DNA from: Dehalococcoidales bacterium
GTDB taxonomy: Bacteria > Chloroflexota > Dehalococcoidia > Dehalococcoidales > UBA3254
Assembly (NCBI GenBank): GCA_016926695.1
Contig: JAFGOB010000133.1
Coordinates: forward strand, 1 to 6,134
Direction: 5' to 3'
DNA: 6,134 bases
The position numbers and the translations under genes were made by a program. The notes under the pieces were generated by a model. It ran no database searches. It was not told the DNA's origin and saw only the letters and a program-made list of their open reading frames with translations. Below, one piece after another: positions 1-5,643 of this stretch (the stretch's first letter is position 1; every line of letters begins with the position of its first letter).

Positions 1-15
1 AAATTGCCAAAAAGC

Positions 16-37
16 TCGTGAAATCATCGTGAAATCA
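16..37. repeat. perfect 11-bp tandem duplication
   Basis: The unit TCGTGAAATCA occurs twice back to back (16-26 and 27-37) with no mismatch. It lies at the extreme left of the window, before any recognisable gene. It may be the 3' end of an upstream gene or intergenic DNA: two frames read through it and stop at 32 and 73. A slippage duplication is the simplest explanation; no function can be assigned. Confidence 0.6.
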
Positions 38-76
38 ACAACTGCGGGACTTTTTTTCCCTTTCAAACTGTAAAAG

Positions 77-116
77 TCAGGTTATAGTACAATTACTCAG
101 GTTATGATAAAATTAG
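77..116. repeat. 20-bp imperfect tandem repeat upstream of the marR-type gene
   Basis: Two adjacent 20-bp units (77-96 and 97-116) match at 16 of 20 positions. Both begin with TCAGGTTAT and share an AATTA near the end. The 20-bp period is close to two helical turns, so a protein bound at both copies would sit on one DNA face. The units contain -10-like hexamers (TACAAT at 88-93, TATGAT at 103-108) but no matching -35 box is evident. It sits 65-104 bases before the ATG of the regulator gene, so it is a plausible promoter/operator region. That role is inference. Confidence 0.5.
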
Positions 117-180
117 TTCAACCAGGAAATGATGTAAGGCAACGAAGTTGTCACGAGAAAAGGAGCCTGTTGATAGTCCC

Positions 181-681
181 ATGAGAAAGCTTACCAGTAC
201 AAAGCAGCTAGCGCCGGAAGACCTGAAGGAGGTAGGGGATCAGATACGAAGAACGGAGTTCTGGTCCTGTGTCAGCTTCTCCGATACAACCAGCCGGTAC
301 GTTGAGATAACCATGAAAATCGATAACGTCAGCCGTCTCCATGGCATCGCCATGTATTGCCTGGTGCTCATGGGTGGAAGCACAACGCCTACACAACTGG
401 CGAAAACGATGTTCCGTTCAAAACACAGCATGACCAAAATTATAGACAACCTTGAAAAAGAAGGCCTGGTAATACGGGATTATACCAACAGAGACCGCAG
501 GGTTACGCACATCAAGCTGACCGTAGAAGGACTGAATTATGTCAGGCAAAATATCGCCGGGAAGGGAAATAAAAGGGCACAGGAGGCCATTTCCTGCCTT
601 GAGAAGTCCGAACAGAAGCTATTGATAGAGCTTATGGAAAAAATGCGGGGCAATATGACCAGGATTATGAACGAATTATAG
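181..681 (+). CDS. MarR-family transcriptional regulator
   Basis: The product is a 166-residue winged-helix DNA-binding protein of the MarR type, which usually dimerises and represses nearby genes until a small-molecule ligand binds. The winged helix spans about residues 68-115. TTPTQLAKTMFRSKHSMTK forms the helix-turn-helix, with the recognition helix near 80-95 (SMTKIIDNLEKEGLV), and the wing carries the typical charged turn NRDRRVTHIKLT. The flanking helices (20-62 and 125-166) would form the dimer interface. The start is uncertain. ATG at 181 has AGGAG at 161-165, rather distant at 15 bases. An in-frame TTG at 148 would add 11 residues and has only a weak GTAAGG at 134-139. The gene precedes the SDR gene on the same strand, separated by 118 bases that contain a palindrome, so it is probably a local regulator of the SDR and perhaps of the downstream flavoenzyme. 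Family assignment is firm; ligand and targets are inferred. Confidence 0.9.
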   Translation: MRKLTSTKQLAPEDLKEVGDQIRRTEFWSCVSFSDTTSRYVEITMKIDNVSRLHGIAMYCLVLMGGSTTPTQLAKTMFRSKHSMTKIIDNLEKEGLVIRDYTNRDRRVTHIKLTVEGLNYVRQNIAGKGNKRAQEAISCLEKSEQKLLIELMEKMRGNMTRIMNEL

Positions 682-742
682 GTATAGTCCCATCCCGGAT
701 TGCTGTTCTTTCTATACACAACAGGTGTTCCTGAACATATCG

Positions 743-769
743 TTAATAATACTGTCGGCGTATTAGTAA
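743..769. promoter_or_regulatory. 27-bp imperfect palindrome, candidate MarR operator
   Basis: Arms TTAATAATAC (743-752) and GTATTAGTAA (760-769) are reverse complements at 9 of 10 positions around a 7-base spacer, TGTCGGC. The inner 6 bp (TAATAC/GTATTA) are perfect. It lies between the regulator stop and the SDR ribosome binding site, ending 15 bases before the latter. Length and symmetry fit a dimeric winged-helix regulator site, but the short hairpin potential could also act in RNA. The same half-site GTATTA recurs at 1789-1794 before the flavoenzyme gene. Binding by the neighbouring regulator is inferred. Confidence 0.55.
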
Positions 770-799
770 ATTCCACTATTGAGAGGAGGAAATATCATA

Positions 800-1645
800 A
801 TGACCAACCTTAAAGGGAAAGTTGCTCTGGTTACCGGAGCAGCCGCCAAAAAAAGTATGGGACGCTCCGTGGCTGTCAGGCTGGCAATGGATGGGGCCAA
901 CGTGGGTGTAATGGATAAATTCGCCCTGCCAAATAATATCTGGCCCGGTGATGAAAACTGGGGCGGACTTGACGCCGTAGCAGAAGAGATAAAAGCCCAG
1001 GGAAAAGAAGGACTGGCAATTGTCGGTGATGTAAGCGTCAGCCAGGATGTGGATGCTGCTGTCGCCAAGATGTTGACCAGGTTCGGAAAAATCGATATCC
1101 TGGTGCACTGCGTAGGGGTACGCGGTCCTATTCCGGTCCCCGCCGTGGAACTGGATGAGAATACCTGGAGGATGCTCCTTGATGTGAACCTCACCGGGGC
1201 CTTTTTAATGTGCAGGGCCGTGGCCAGGACCATGATCCCGGATGGGGCAGGCAAGAAGATCGTGCTAGTCTCCTCGCAGGCCGGCATCAAGGCCTATATG
1301 GGAGGGATCGGCTATTGCGCCGCCAAGCACGGCGTCCTGGGTTTAATGAAGACACTCTCGGCAGAACTGGCGCAGTACAAGATCAATGTCAACGCCATCA
1401 ATCCCGGGGCCTTTGAGACCAACTTCAGAGACGATGCCGTAATCAAGCAGGCCAAAGACCTGGGCATAAGCGTGGCTGAAGCTACCCAAAAACAGGTGAC
1501 GGGACCCACCGGATCGATCGGCCCGAAAATCCCGCTGGGACGCATGGGCATGCCTGAGGACATCGCTAACCTGGTCTCATTCCTTGTATCGGAGGAGTCC
1601 AACTACATCACGGGAGAAGATATCAACATCACGGGCGGGCTGTAG
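800..1645 (+). CDS. short-chain dehydrogenase/reductase (SDR), NAD(P)-dependent
   Basis: The product is a 281-residue classical SDR that should interconvert an alcohol and a ketone using NAD(H) or NADP(H) in the cytoplasm. Visible motifs: the nucleotide-binding segment VTGAAAKKSMGRSVA (11-25); Asp39 at the end of the second strand, which usually favours NAD(H); GDVS at 77-80; HCVG at 103-106 in place of the usual NNAG; Asn130; Ser159; and Tyr172-x3-Lys176, completing the Asn-Ser-Tyr-Lys tetrad. NPGAF (201-205) and the C-terminal GRMGMPEDIANLVSFLVS...YITGEDINITGG block are typical. The glycine-rich loop is two residues longer than the standard TGxxxGxG and lacks the middle glycine. ATG at 800 is chosen because AGGAGGA (784-790) lies 9 bases upstream; an in-frame TTG at 779 would overlap that site. 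A terminator follows directly. A catabolic or hydroxysteroid/cyclic-alcohol type dehydrogenase is possible; the substrate is not determinable. A FabG-like role is less likely given the context. Confidence 0.93.
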   Translation: MTNLKGKVALVTGAAAKKSMGRSVAVRLAMDGANVGVMDKFALPNNIWPGDENWGGLDAVAEEIKAQGKEGLAIVGDVSVSQDVDAAVAKMLTRFGKIDILVHCVGVRGPIPVPAVELDENTWRMLLDVNLTGAFLMCRAVARTMIPDGAGKKIVLVSSQAGIKAYMGGIGYCAAKHGVLGLMKTLSAELAQYKINVNAINPGAFETNFRDDAVIKQAKDLGISVAEATQKQVTGPTGSIGPKIPLGRMGMPEDIANLVSFLVSEESNYITGEDINITGGL

Positions 1646-1656
1646 AAATCGCCGGT

Positions 1657-1693
1657 AAAAAGGCCTCGACCTGCATGGTTGAGGCCTTTTTTT
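1657..1693 (+). terminator. strong Rho-independent terminator after the SDR gene
   Basis: An 11-bp stem pairs AGGCCTCGACC (1661-1671) with GGTTGAGGCCT (1677-1687), including one G-U pair, around a 5-base loop TGCAT. It is followed by a run of seven T (1687-1693), and AAAA at 1657-1660 extends the pairing into the T run. The stem begins 12 bases after the SDR stop codon. It separates SDR transcription from the flavoenzyme gene, which therefore needs its own promoter. Confidence 0.93.
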
Positions 1694-1754
1694 AAGCCGG
1701 AGAAGACCCCTGATGGACCTTCGATTACGGGCAAAGCGTCAAAAAACGCCTTCT

Positions 1755-1782
1755 TTGATGGAATAAGGGACAGGAGAATAAA
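1755..1782 (+). promoter_or_regulatory. weak sigma-A-like promoter candidate for the flavoenzyme gene
   Basis: TTGATG (1755-1760) and AATAAA (1777-1782) are separated by 16 bases, each matching 4 of 6 consensus positions. Because a strong terminator ends at 1693, a promoter is expected between there and 1833, and this is the best pair I see. The start point would fall near 1789, right at the beginning of the leader dyad. The evidence is weak. Confidence 0.3.
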
Positions 1783-1787
1783 AACTA

Positions 1788-1832
1788 GGTATTATTTCCC
1801 GGCGTAAAGCCGGGGCAATACGCTAATAATCC
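1788..1832 (+). promoter_or_regulatory. leader hairpin/dyad just before the flavoenzyme ribosome binding site
   Basis: A 6-bp all-GC stem, CCCGGC (1798-1803) with GCCGGG (1809-1814), closes a GTAAA loop. It is nested in a wider dyad: ATTATT (1791-1796) can pair with AATAAT (1825-1830) and GG (1788-1789) with CC (1831-1832), or alternatively GTATT (1789-1793) with AATAC (1817-1821). CCCGG could instead pair with CCGGG at 1831-1835, next to the Shine-Dalgarno GGGGGAG (1833-1839), but the local hairpin looks more stable. No T run follows, so this is not a terminator. It may be a translational control element, an operator, or an mRNA-stabilising 5' structure. Confidence 0.45.
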
Positions 1833-1848
1833 GGGGGAGAATGGTAAA

Positions 1849-3942
1849 ATGGCTGAAAACAGGAGATTTGCGAGACTGCTTGAACCCGGCAGGATCGGCT
1901 CGGTAAGGACCCGCAACAGGATCATAAAAACAGGAGCGGGGACATTCATGTGGAATGAGAACGAGCTGCACATGAATGAGAACATCAAGGCCTACTACGA
2001 GTCGCTGGCCCGGGGCGGCGTCGGACTTCTGATTGTTGAATCTCCCATCATAGACTACCCTGTCGGAGCCCGCTGGAGCGGAAGATACCGCATCGACCAG
2101 GACAGGTATATCGAAGGCCTCAGCGAGCTGACGGCTGTCATCCACAAACACAATTGTCCCACCTTTATGCAGATGAACCATGACGGGCCCTGGCAGACCA
2201 GGATTTTCGGTCCCGCGCCCTATTACAACGGCCAGCCCATCGCCGCCTCAAATGTAACTTTCAAGTCCGACAATGATTTTCACAACCAGGAGCCGCATGT
2301 CCTGACCGTTTCCGAAATCCAGGAACTGGTGGACAAGTTCGCCGGCGCCGCCGTCCGCGCTCAAAAGGCCGGTTTTGACGGCGTGGATATCAACTCCGCC
2401 AGCAGCCACCTGCTGCACAATTTCCTCTCTCCTTTCTGGAACAGGCGTACGGATGATTACGGCGGCAGCACCGAGAACCGCACCCGCTTTCTCCGGGAAA
2501 TCATCGGTGAGATCAAGAAACGTCTGGGAAAGGACTTCCCCGTCTCCATCTGCCTGAACGGGCTGGAGGTGGGAAGAATGATCGGCGTCGACGATAAAAT
2601 GTGCCTTACCCCGGGCGAGACGCGCCGGGCCGCCAGTCTTTTTGAAGAAGCCGGGGCGGACGCCGTCCAGCTCCGCAATCACTGGATGGGCTTCCACGTG
2701 GGAGGCTACCTGCCGGATACCCTTTTCTACCCCGAGCCACCCATCCCCGTCAGCCAGTTCCCGGCGGAATATAACTGGAGCATGCACGGTAAAGCGGCTA
2801 ATATCCTGTTTGCTGCCGCCATGAAAAAGACCGTCTCCATCCCGGTCATCGTGGTGGGAAGACTCGATCCCGAGCTGGGAGAGAAGTATATCCGGCAGGG
2901 CATGACCGACTTTATCGGCATGACCCGCCGTCTTCAGGCCGATCCGGACCTGCCCAACAAGGTGGCCGAAGGCAGGCTGGAGGACATCGCGCCCTGCACC
3001 GCCTGCGAGAACTGCCTGGGAAGCCGCAGGTGCAGGATCAATACCCTGCTCGGCACGGAAACAAATGTGATCGAAAAAGCCCCCCAAAAGAAAAAGGTGA
3101 TGGTGGTAGGCGGAGGACCGGGAGGCATGGAGGCAGCCAGGGTGGCTGCGCTGAGAGGCCATGATGTAACACTGTACGAAAAGTCGTCCAGCCTGGGAGG
3201 GCTGCTGCCGGTGGCGGCAGTGGTCAAGGGTACCCGCCTGGAAGACCTGCCGTCCATTGTACGCTATTTCAGGAGACAGCTCGACCGTCTTGGAGTGAAG
3301 GTCGTGCTGGGTAAAGAGGCTGACGCCGCGCTGGTCGAGCGTGAAAGACCGGATGCGGTCATACTGGCCACAGGCGGCATTCCAGCCCTGCCGCAAATCA
3401 AGGGCATCGACAGTCCGAAGGTGGTCAGCGGGGCCGGGCTGCACGCCTCGCTCAAGAACTACCTTAAATTCGTATCCCCCGACACCCTGCGCTTCCTGAC
3501 CCGCTTCTACTTGCCCGTGGGAAAGCGCGTGGTGATTATCGGCGGAGGCATACAGGGCTGCGAGCTGGCCGAGTTCCTGACCTTCCGTGGACGCCGCGTC
3601 ACCATTGTCGATACGGCTGAAACCTTGGGCAGCGGAATGGTGGACGTCCTGATGAACCACCTCTTCTTCTGGTTTGTCAGAAAGGGCGTGAAAATGATCA
3701 GCGGGGTTAAAGAATACGTTGAGATCACCCCTGCGGGGCTGACTATAATTGATAAAGCAGGGAATAAGGTCACACTGGAAGCCGACAGCATTATTCCCGC
3801 CCTGCCGATGACGCCCAATATGGGGCTATTCGAGAGCCTTAAAGGCAAAGTAGCTGAAATCTATGCCGTGGGTGACTGCAAGGAGCCGCTGCTGATCGCC
3901 GACGCCACCGGCTCCGGTTCGCGTGCGGCGCGGGGGATTTAA
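1849..3942 (+). CDS. FMN/4Fe-4S/FAD oxidoreductase of the old yellow enzyme / 2,4-dienoyl-CoA reductase family
   Basis: The product is a 697-residue cytoplasmic flavoprotein with the full architecture of 2,4-dienoyl-CoA reductase, trimethylamine dehydrogenase and BaiCD/BaiH-type enzymes. The FMN TIM barrel covers about 6-375: LEPGRIGSVRTRNRI at the start, QMNH at 108-111, the signature FLSPFWNRRTDDYGGSTENR near 192-211, the FMN phosphate region VGRLDPELG near 336-344, and GMTRRLQADPDLPNK. A cysteine cluster follows (Cys383, 386, 389, 395). Next come an FAD-binding Rossmann fold (VMVVGGGPGGMEAARVAALRG, from 417) and a nested NAD(P)H fold (VVIIGGGIQGCELAEFL, from 561). The C-terminal FAD motif AVGDC is at 673-677. 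Such enzymes pass hydride from NAD(P)H via FAD and the cluster to FMN, then reduce an activated C=C bond, or run in reverse. Oddities: the usual HxxH/HxxN substrate pair is Asn182/Ser185, and the last cysteine gap is only 5 residues. The start is supported by GGGGGAG 9 bases upstream. Family is certain; the substrate is unknown. Confidence 0.95.
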   Translation: MAENRRFARLLEPGRIGSVRTRNRIIKTGAGTFMWNENELHMNENIKAYYESLARGGVGLLIVESPIIDYPVGARWSGRYRIDQDRYIEGLSELTAVIHKHNCPTFMQMNHDGPWQTRIFGPAPYYNGQPIAASNVTFKSDNDFHNQEPHVLTVSEIQELVDKFAGAAVRAQKAGFDGVDINSASSHLLHNFLSPFWNRRTDDYGGSTENRTRFLREIIGEIKKRLGKDFPVSICLNGLEVGRMIGVDDKMCLTPGETRRAASLFEEAGADAVQLRNHWMGFHVGGYLPDTLFYPEPPIPVSQFPAEYNWSMHGKAANILFAAAMKKTVSIPVIVVGRLDPELGEKYIRQGMTDFIGMTRRLQADPDLPNKVAEGRLEDIAPCTACENCLGSRRCRINTLLGTETNVIEKAPQKKKVMVVGGGPGGMEAARVAALRGHDVTLYEKSSSLGGLLPVAAVVKGTRLEDLPSIVRYFRRQLDRLGVKVVLGKEADAALVERERPDAVILATGGIPALPQIKGIDSPKVVSGAGLHASLKNYLKFVSPDTLRFLTRFYLPVGKRVVIIGGGIQGCELAEFLTFRGRRVTIVDTAETLGSGMVDVLMNHLFFWFVRKGVKMISGVKEYVEITPAGLTIIDKAGNKVTLEADSIIPALPMTPNMGLFESLKGKVAEIYAVGDCKEPLLIADATGSGSRAARGI

Positions 3943-3997
3943 ACCGTTACGCTGTAAGGATGATAGATCCAAAATTTCAGCTTGTGGATAATGTTTT

Positions 3998-4339
3998 ATG
4001 AGACTTCCTAATACTGTAAAAGCAATCATCGATGCTGAAAAGATTCGTGATTATTTACTTTCTCCAACGCATCCTGTAGGCCAATTCAAGTCGGCTGTTT
4101 TCTATGAATTGGGATACTCTCAGGAGAACTGGGAAACTTTTGAAGAAAATTTAAGGAATTTGATCCTTTCTTGTGATGTAGAGGAAGTCGAGGAAACACG
4201 GTATGGGAGAAAGTTTATAGTCGAGGGTCCATTTACCGGTCCATCCGGCAGGACAATGCAAATTGTAACTGTATGGATTATACTTAATGGCGATAGTATT
4301 CCGAGATTTGTGACAGCTTATCCGGGAGGTGTGAGGTGA
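3998..4339 (+). CDS. DUF6883-family small protein
   Basis: The 113-residue product starts with MRLPNTVKAIIDAEKIRDYLLSP and continues HPVGQFKSAVFYELGY, then a mid segment with RYGRKFIVEGPFTGPSGRTMQIVTVWII and a final FVTAYPG. This order, an LPN-like N-terminus, HPxGxxKAxxF, then GPxGR followed by a V(T)xW strand, matches my recollection of DUF6883, a family of unknown function also met as a C-terminal domain of secreted polymorphic toxins. No signal peptide or membrane segment is visible. No clear Shine-Dalgarno precedes the ATG, but MRLPN is the conserved beginning. Its stop overlaps the start of the next gene by 4 bases (GTGA), so the two are translationally coupled. The gene is clearly AT-richer than the flavoenzyme gene ending 55 bases upstream, suggesting separate acquisition. 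A toxin-like role is inference. Confidence 0.75.
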   Translation: MRLPNTVKAIIDAEKIRDYLLSPTHPVGQFKSAVFYELGYSQENWETFEENLRNLILSCDVEEVEETRYGRKFIVEGPFTGPSGRTMQIVTVWIILNGDSIPRFVTAYPGGVR

Positions 4340-4569
4340 AGTTTGAAAAATTGGAAATCGTCGTCCTCATGCACGACATCCGCGAGCACGGACTCCGTGC
4401 AGGGGATATAGGTACTGTGGTAGAAATTTATCCGGGAGGTGGCTTAGAAGTTGAGTTCGTGAGAGGCTCCGGGATTACCCAGGCTCTCCTGACCTTAACT
4501 GAACTGGATATCAGAAAAATAGATTCCTATGATCTTTTAACTATACGGCGCCTGGCCGAAGTAAGCTGA
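4336..4569 (+). CDS. DUF4926-family small protein
   Basis: The 77-residue product starts with GTG inside the stop of the previous gene and has a strong Shine-Dalgarno GGGAGGT (4324-4330) 5 bases upstream. The sequence EIVVLMHDIREHGLRAGDIGTVVEIYPGGGLEVEFVRGSGITQALLTLTELDIRKI has the pattern of DUF4926: a short SH3-like beta barrel with LxxGDxGTVV, a turn, EVEF, and a final LTL strand. Members are about 70 residues, and I recall them near DUF6883 or similar small genes. A C-terminal tail of about 15 residues (DSYDLLTIRRLAEVS) extends past the domain. The tight coupling to DUF6883 suggests a two-component module in which this protein could be partner or antidote. That role is inferred, not shown. 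Confidence 0.8.
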   Translation: MKFEKLEIVVLMHDIREHGLRAGDIGTVVEIYPGGGLEVEFVRGSGITQALLTLTELDIRKIDSYDLLTIRRLAEVS

Positions 4570-4923
4570 GTTTGTTTTATATTGATGATTTACCCAATGT
4601 AGTCACCAGAGATAAGCTCCCTTTATCTACAACGGATGGCTTCCATTTCGAGGGTTATTGTGATATTGCTCCGGCTTTACCGTTCAAAATAGGTGGAAGT
4701 GACATCGTAAATCAGCATATCCAGCTATTTCCTTACGTCCTCGCCCAATCATCTTGCCCTAAAAGCCGTTTATCCCCCACCCCGTTTTTCCAGTATCTGT
4801 AGCTGTAACCCCACCAGTAGCCGACAGAGTGTCTAACCCAAGTTCGCCAGTTTCAGCTTCAGAAGACGCCATCGCTGAAGTTGACGTTCAGACTGTAAAC
4901 GGATAGATTTTCATATATCGGGT
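4570..4923. other. 354-base stretch without a convincing gene; possible decayed reading frames
   Basis: No gene with a credible start and ribosome binding site is seen. A + frame opens from a TTG at 4572 to a stop ending at 4802 (76 residues, beginning FYIDDLPNVVTRDKL) but has no Shine-Dalgarno and no family resemblance. A second + frame, open from 4763 to a stop at 4904-4906, reads PVSVAVTPPVADRVSNPSSP and then SEDAIAEVDVQTVNG. The two frames are offset, so together they could be a frameshifted remnant. A 6-bp inverted repeat CTTCAG/CTGAAG lies at 4857-4880. No RNA gene or clear terminator is recognised. Confidence 0.4.
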
Positions 4924-4938
4924 TTACGGACCGATATA
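4914..4938 (-). terminator. 8-bp inverted repeat over the DUF1326 stop, weak terminator candidate
   Basis: TATATCGG (4914-4921) and CCGATATA (4931-4938) are perfect inverted repeats around a 9-base loop. The repeat covers the last codons and stop of the minus-strand DUF1326 gene. No U-rich tail follows on the minus strand, so intrinsic termination would be inefficient. It may only protect the mRNA 3' end. Confidence 0.3.
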
Positions 4939-5577
4939 CAGCTTCGATGGATTAAGATAGAACTCGAATGAACCGGAGCTATTTCCGGGAGCGTCCCAAC
5001 TGCTTCGTGGCAGATCAGGGTCGTTAAACTTATTAACTACGGACCTGGAGACATATACCAGGCCGTTGTCCGCCATCCCGCTGATAGTCCGCTGTCCGCC
5101 GTTCATCGCCAGTAAAGGCTCCGTTTCCAGGTGATAAACTCCCTCCCATGTTACGGTATGTTTATAGGCCGGGTTGTCCATCGGGCCGACCGCCTGCCTG
5201 ATAAAGGTCATTTTTGCCCTTTTTATCTTCAATATATTAAAGACCCCATGGCACTTGACGGCAAAAATATCCTCCAGCGCCTTAGCCTGTTTTTCGTCCG
5301 CCCTGCTGTCTATATAGAGTATGGCATTCCAGGGGTCTTTCGAGGCGGTCCCTCCCTCGGCTGTGTTCATACCGTAGCCTGCCAGCAAACCGCTCAGGTC
5401 GGTATCGCCATAGTAGCCTTCCCTGATGTTGAAAGTGAAAGCCCCCTCGCCATGGTTCTTGCCCCCATGAAGCTGTTCCTGTACAGGTGAACCCCACCAA
5501 TACGGGCAAACCGGCGGTGAGTTGCAGGCATCGCAAGCTTCTCCTCGCACCATCCATTCCATTTTCTCTGAAGTCAT
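4924..5577 (-). CDS. DUF1326 domain-containing protein
   Basis: The product is 217 residues with the typical DUF1326 layout. It has a short N-terminal strand MEWMVRGEACDACN, then PPVCPYWWGSP with Cys15, Cys18 and Cys24 in a CxxCx5C arrangement. The family hallmark GAFTFNIREGYYGDTDLSGL follows (46-64), then WNAILYIDSRADEKQAKALEDIF (83-105), a C-terminal half of beta strands, and the end GSFEFYLNPSKLYIGP. The family function is unknown; the N-terminal cysteines suggest metal or iron-sulfur binding. No signal peptide or membrane helix is visible. ATG at 5577 is chosen because GGAGGT (5584-5589 on the complement) lies 6 bases upstream; an upstream in-frame ATG at 5643 would overlap the promoter. 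The gene stands alone, without the DUF2182 membrane partner often found beside this family. It is transcribed away from the hicA gene. Confidence 0.85.
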   Translation of the reverse strand: MTSEKMEWMVRGEACDACNSPPVCPYWWGSPVQEQLHGGKNHGEGAFTFNIREGYYGDTDLSGLLAGYGMNTAEGGTASKDPWNAILYIDSRADEKQAKALEDIFAVKCHGVFNILKIKRAKMTFIRQAVGPMDNPAYKHTVTWEGVYHLETEPLLAMNGGQRTISGMADNGLVYVSRSVVNKFNDPDLPRSSWDAPGNSSGSFEFYLNPSKLYIGP

Positions 5578-5613
5578 CTTTGCACCTCCACAATTCAGCC
5601 CTTTAGTGGTTTT

Positions 5614-5643
5614 ATCATATATCAATGTACAAAAAGAAATCAA
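5614..5643 (-). promoter_or_regulatory. sigma-A-type promoter for the DUF1326 gene
   Basis: On the minus strand, TTGATT (5643-5638) and TATGAT (5619-5614) are separated by 18 bases. They match the -35 and -10 consensus at 4 and 5 of 6 positions. The expected start near 5607 gives a leader of about 30 bases before the ATG at 5577, with the GGAGGT site inside it. Confidence 0.55.

Noticed and set aside
44..60. Terminator-like GGGAC-T7-CCC near the left edge
   Set aside because: The T run lies in the loop, not after a stem, and the possible stem is only 3-4 bp.
1..73. 3' end of an upstream protein gene
   Set aside because: Two + frames read plausible short tails (stopping at 32 and at 73) and they cannot be told apart; too short to identify.
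1312..1602. Minus-strand open frames inside the SDR gene
   Set aside because: They are shadows of the SDR coding sequence, without ribosome binding sites or recognisable domains.
1732..1757. Second hairpin CAAAGCGT...ACG..CTTTG before the flavoenzyme gene
   Set aside because: The stem is interrupted by a 4-base bulge, it has no T tail, and a much stronger terminator already lies at 1657-1693.
2248..3660. 470-residue open frame on the - strand inside the flavoenzyme gene
   Set aside because: It is antisense to a firmly identified gene, has no family resemblance, and is a by-product of the GC-rich codon pattern on the other strand.
4428..4460. Internal start in the DUF4926 gene after the second GGGAGGT
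   Set aside because: Nearby TTG/GTG codons would give only a very short product with no domain.
4763..4862. Minus-strand frame rich in aromatic residues (GYWWGYSYRYWKNG)
   Set aside because: It is short, bounded by stops on both sides, without start or ribosome binding site; no family recognised.
5131..5490. 119-residue + strand open frame opposite the DUF1326 gene
   Set aside because: It overlaps a recognised family gene on the other strand and has no protein-family features.
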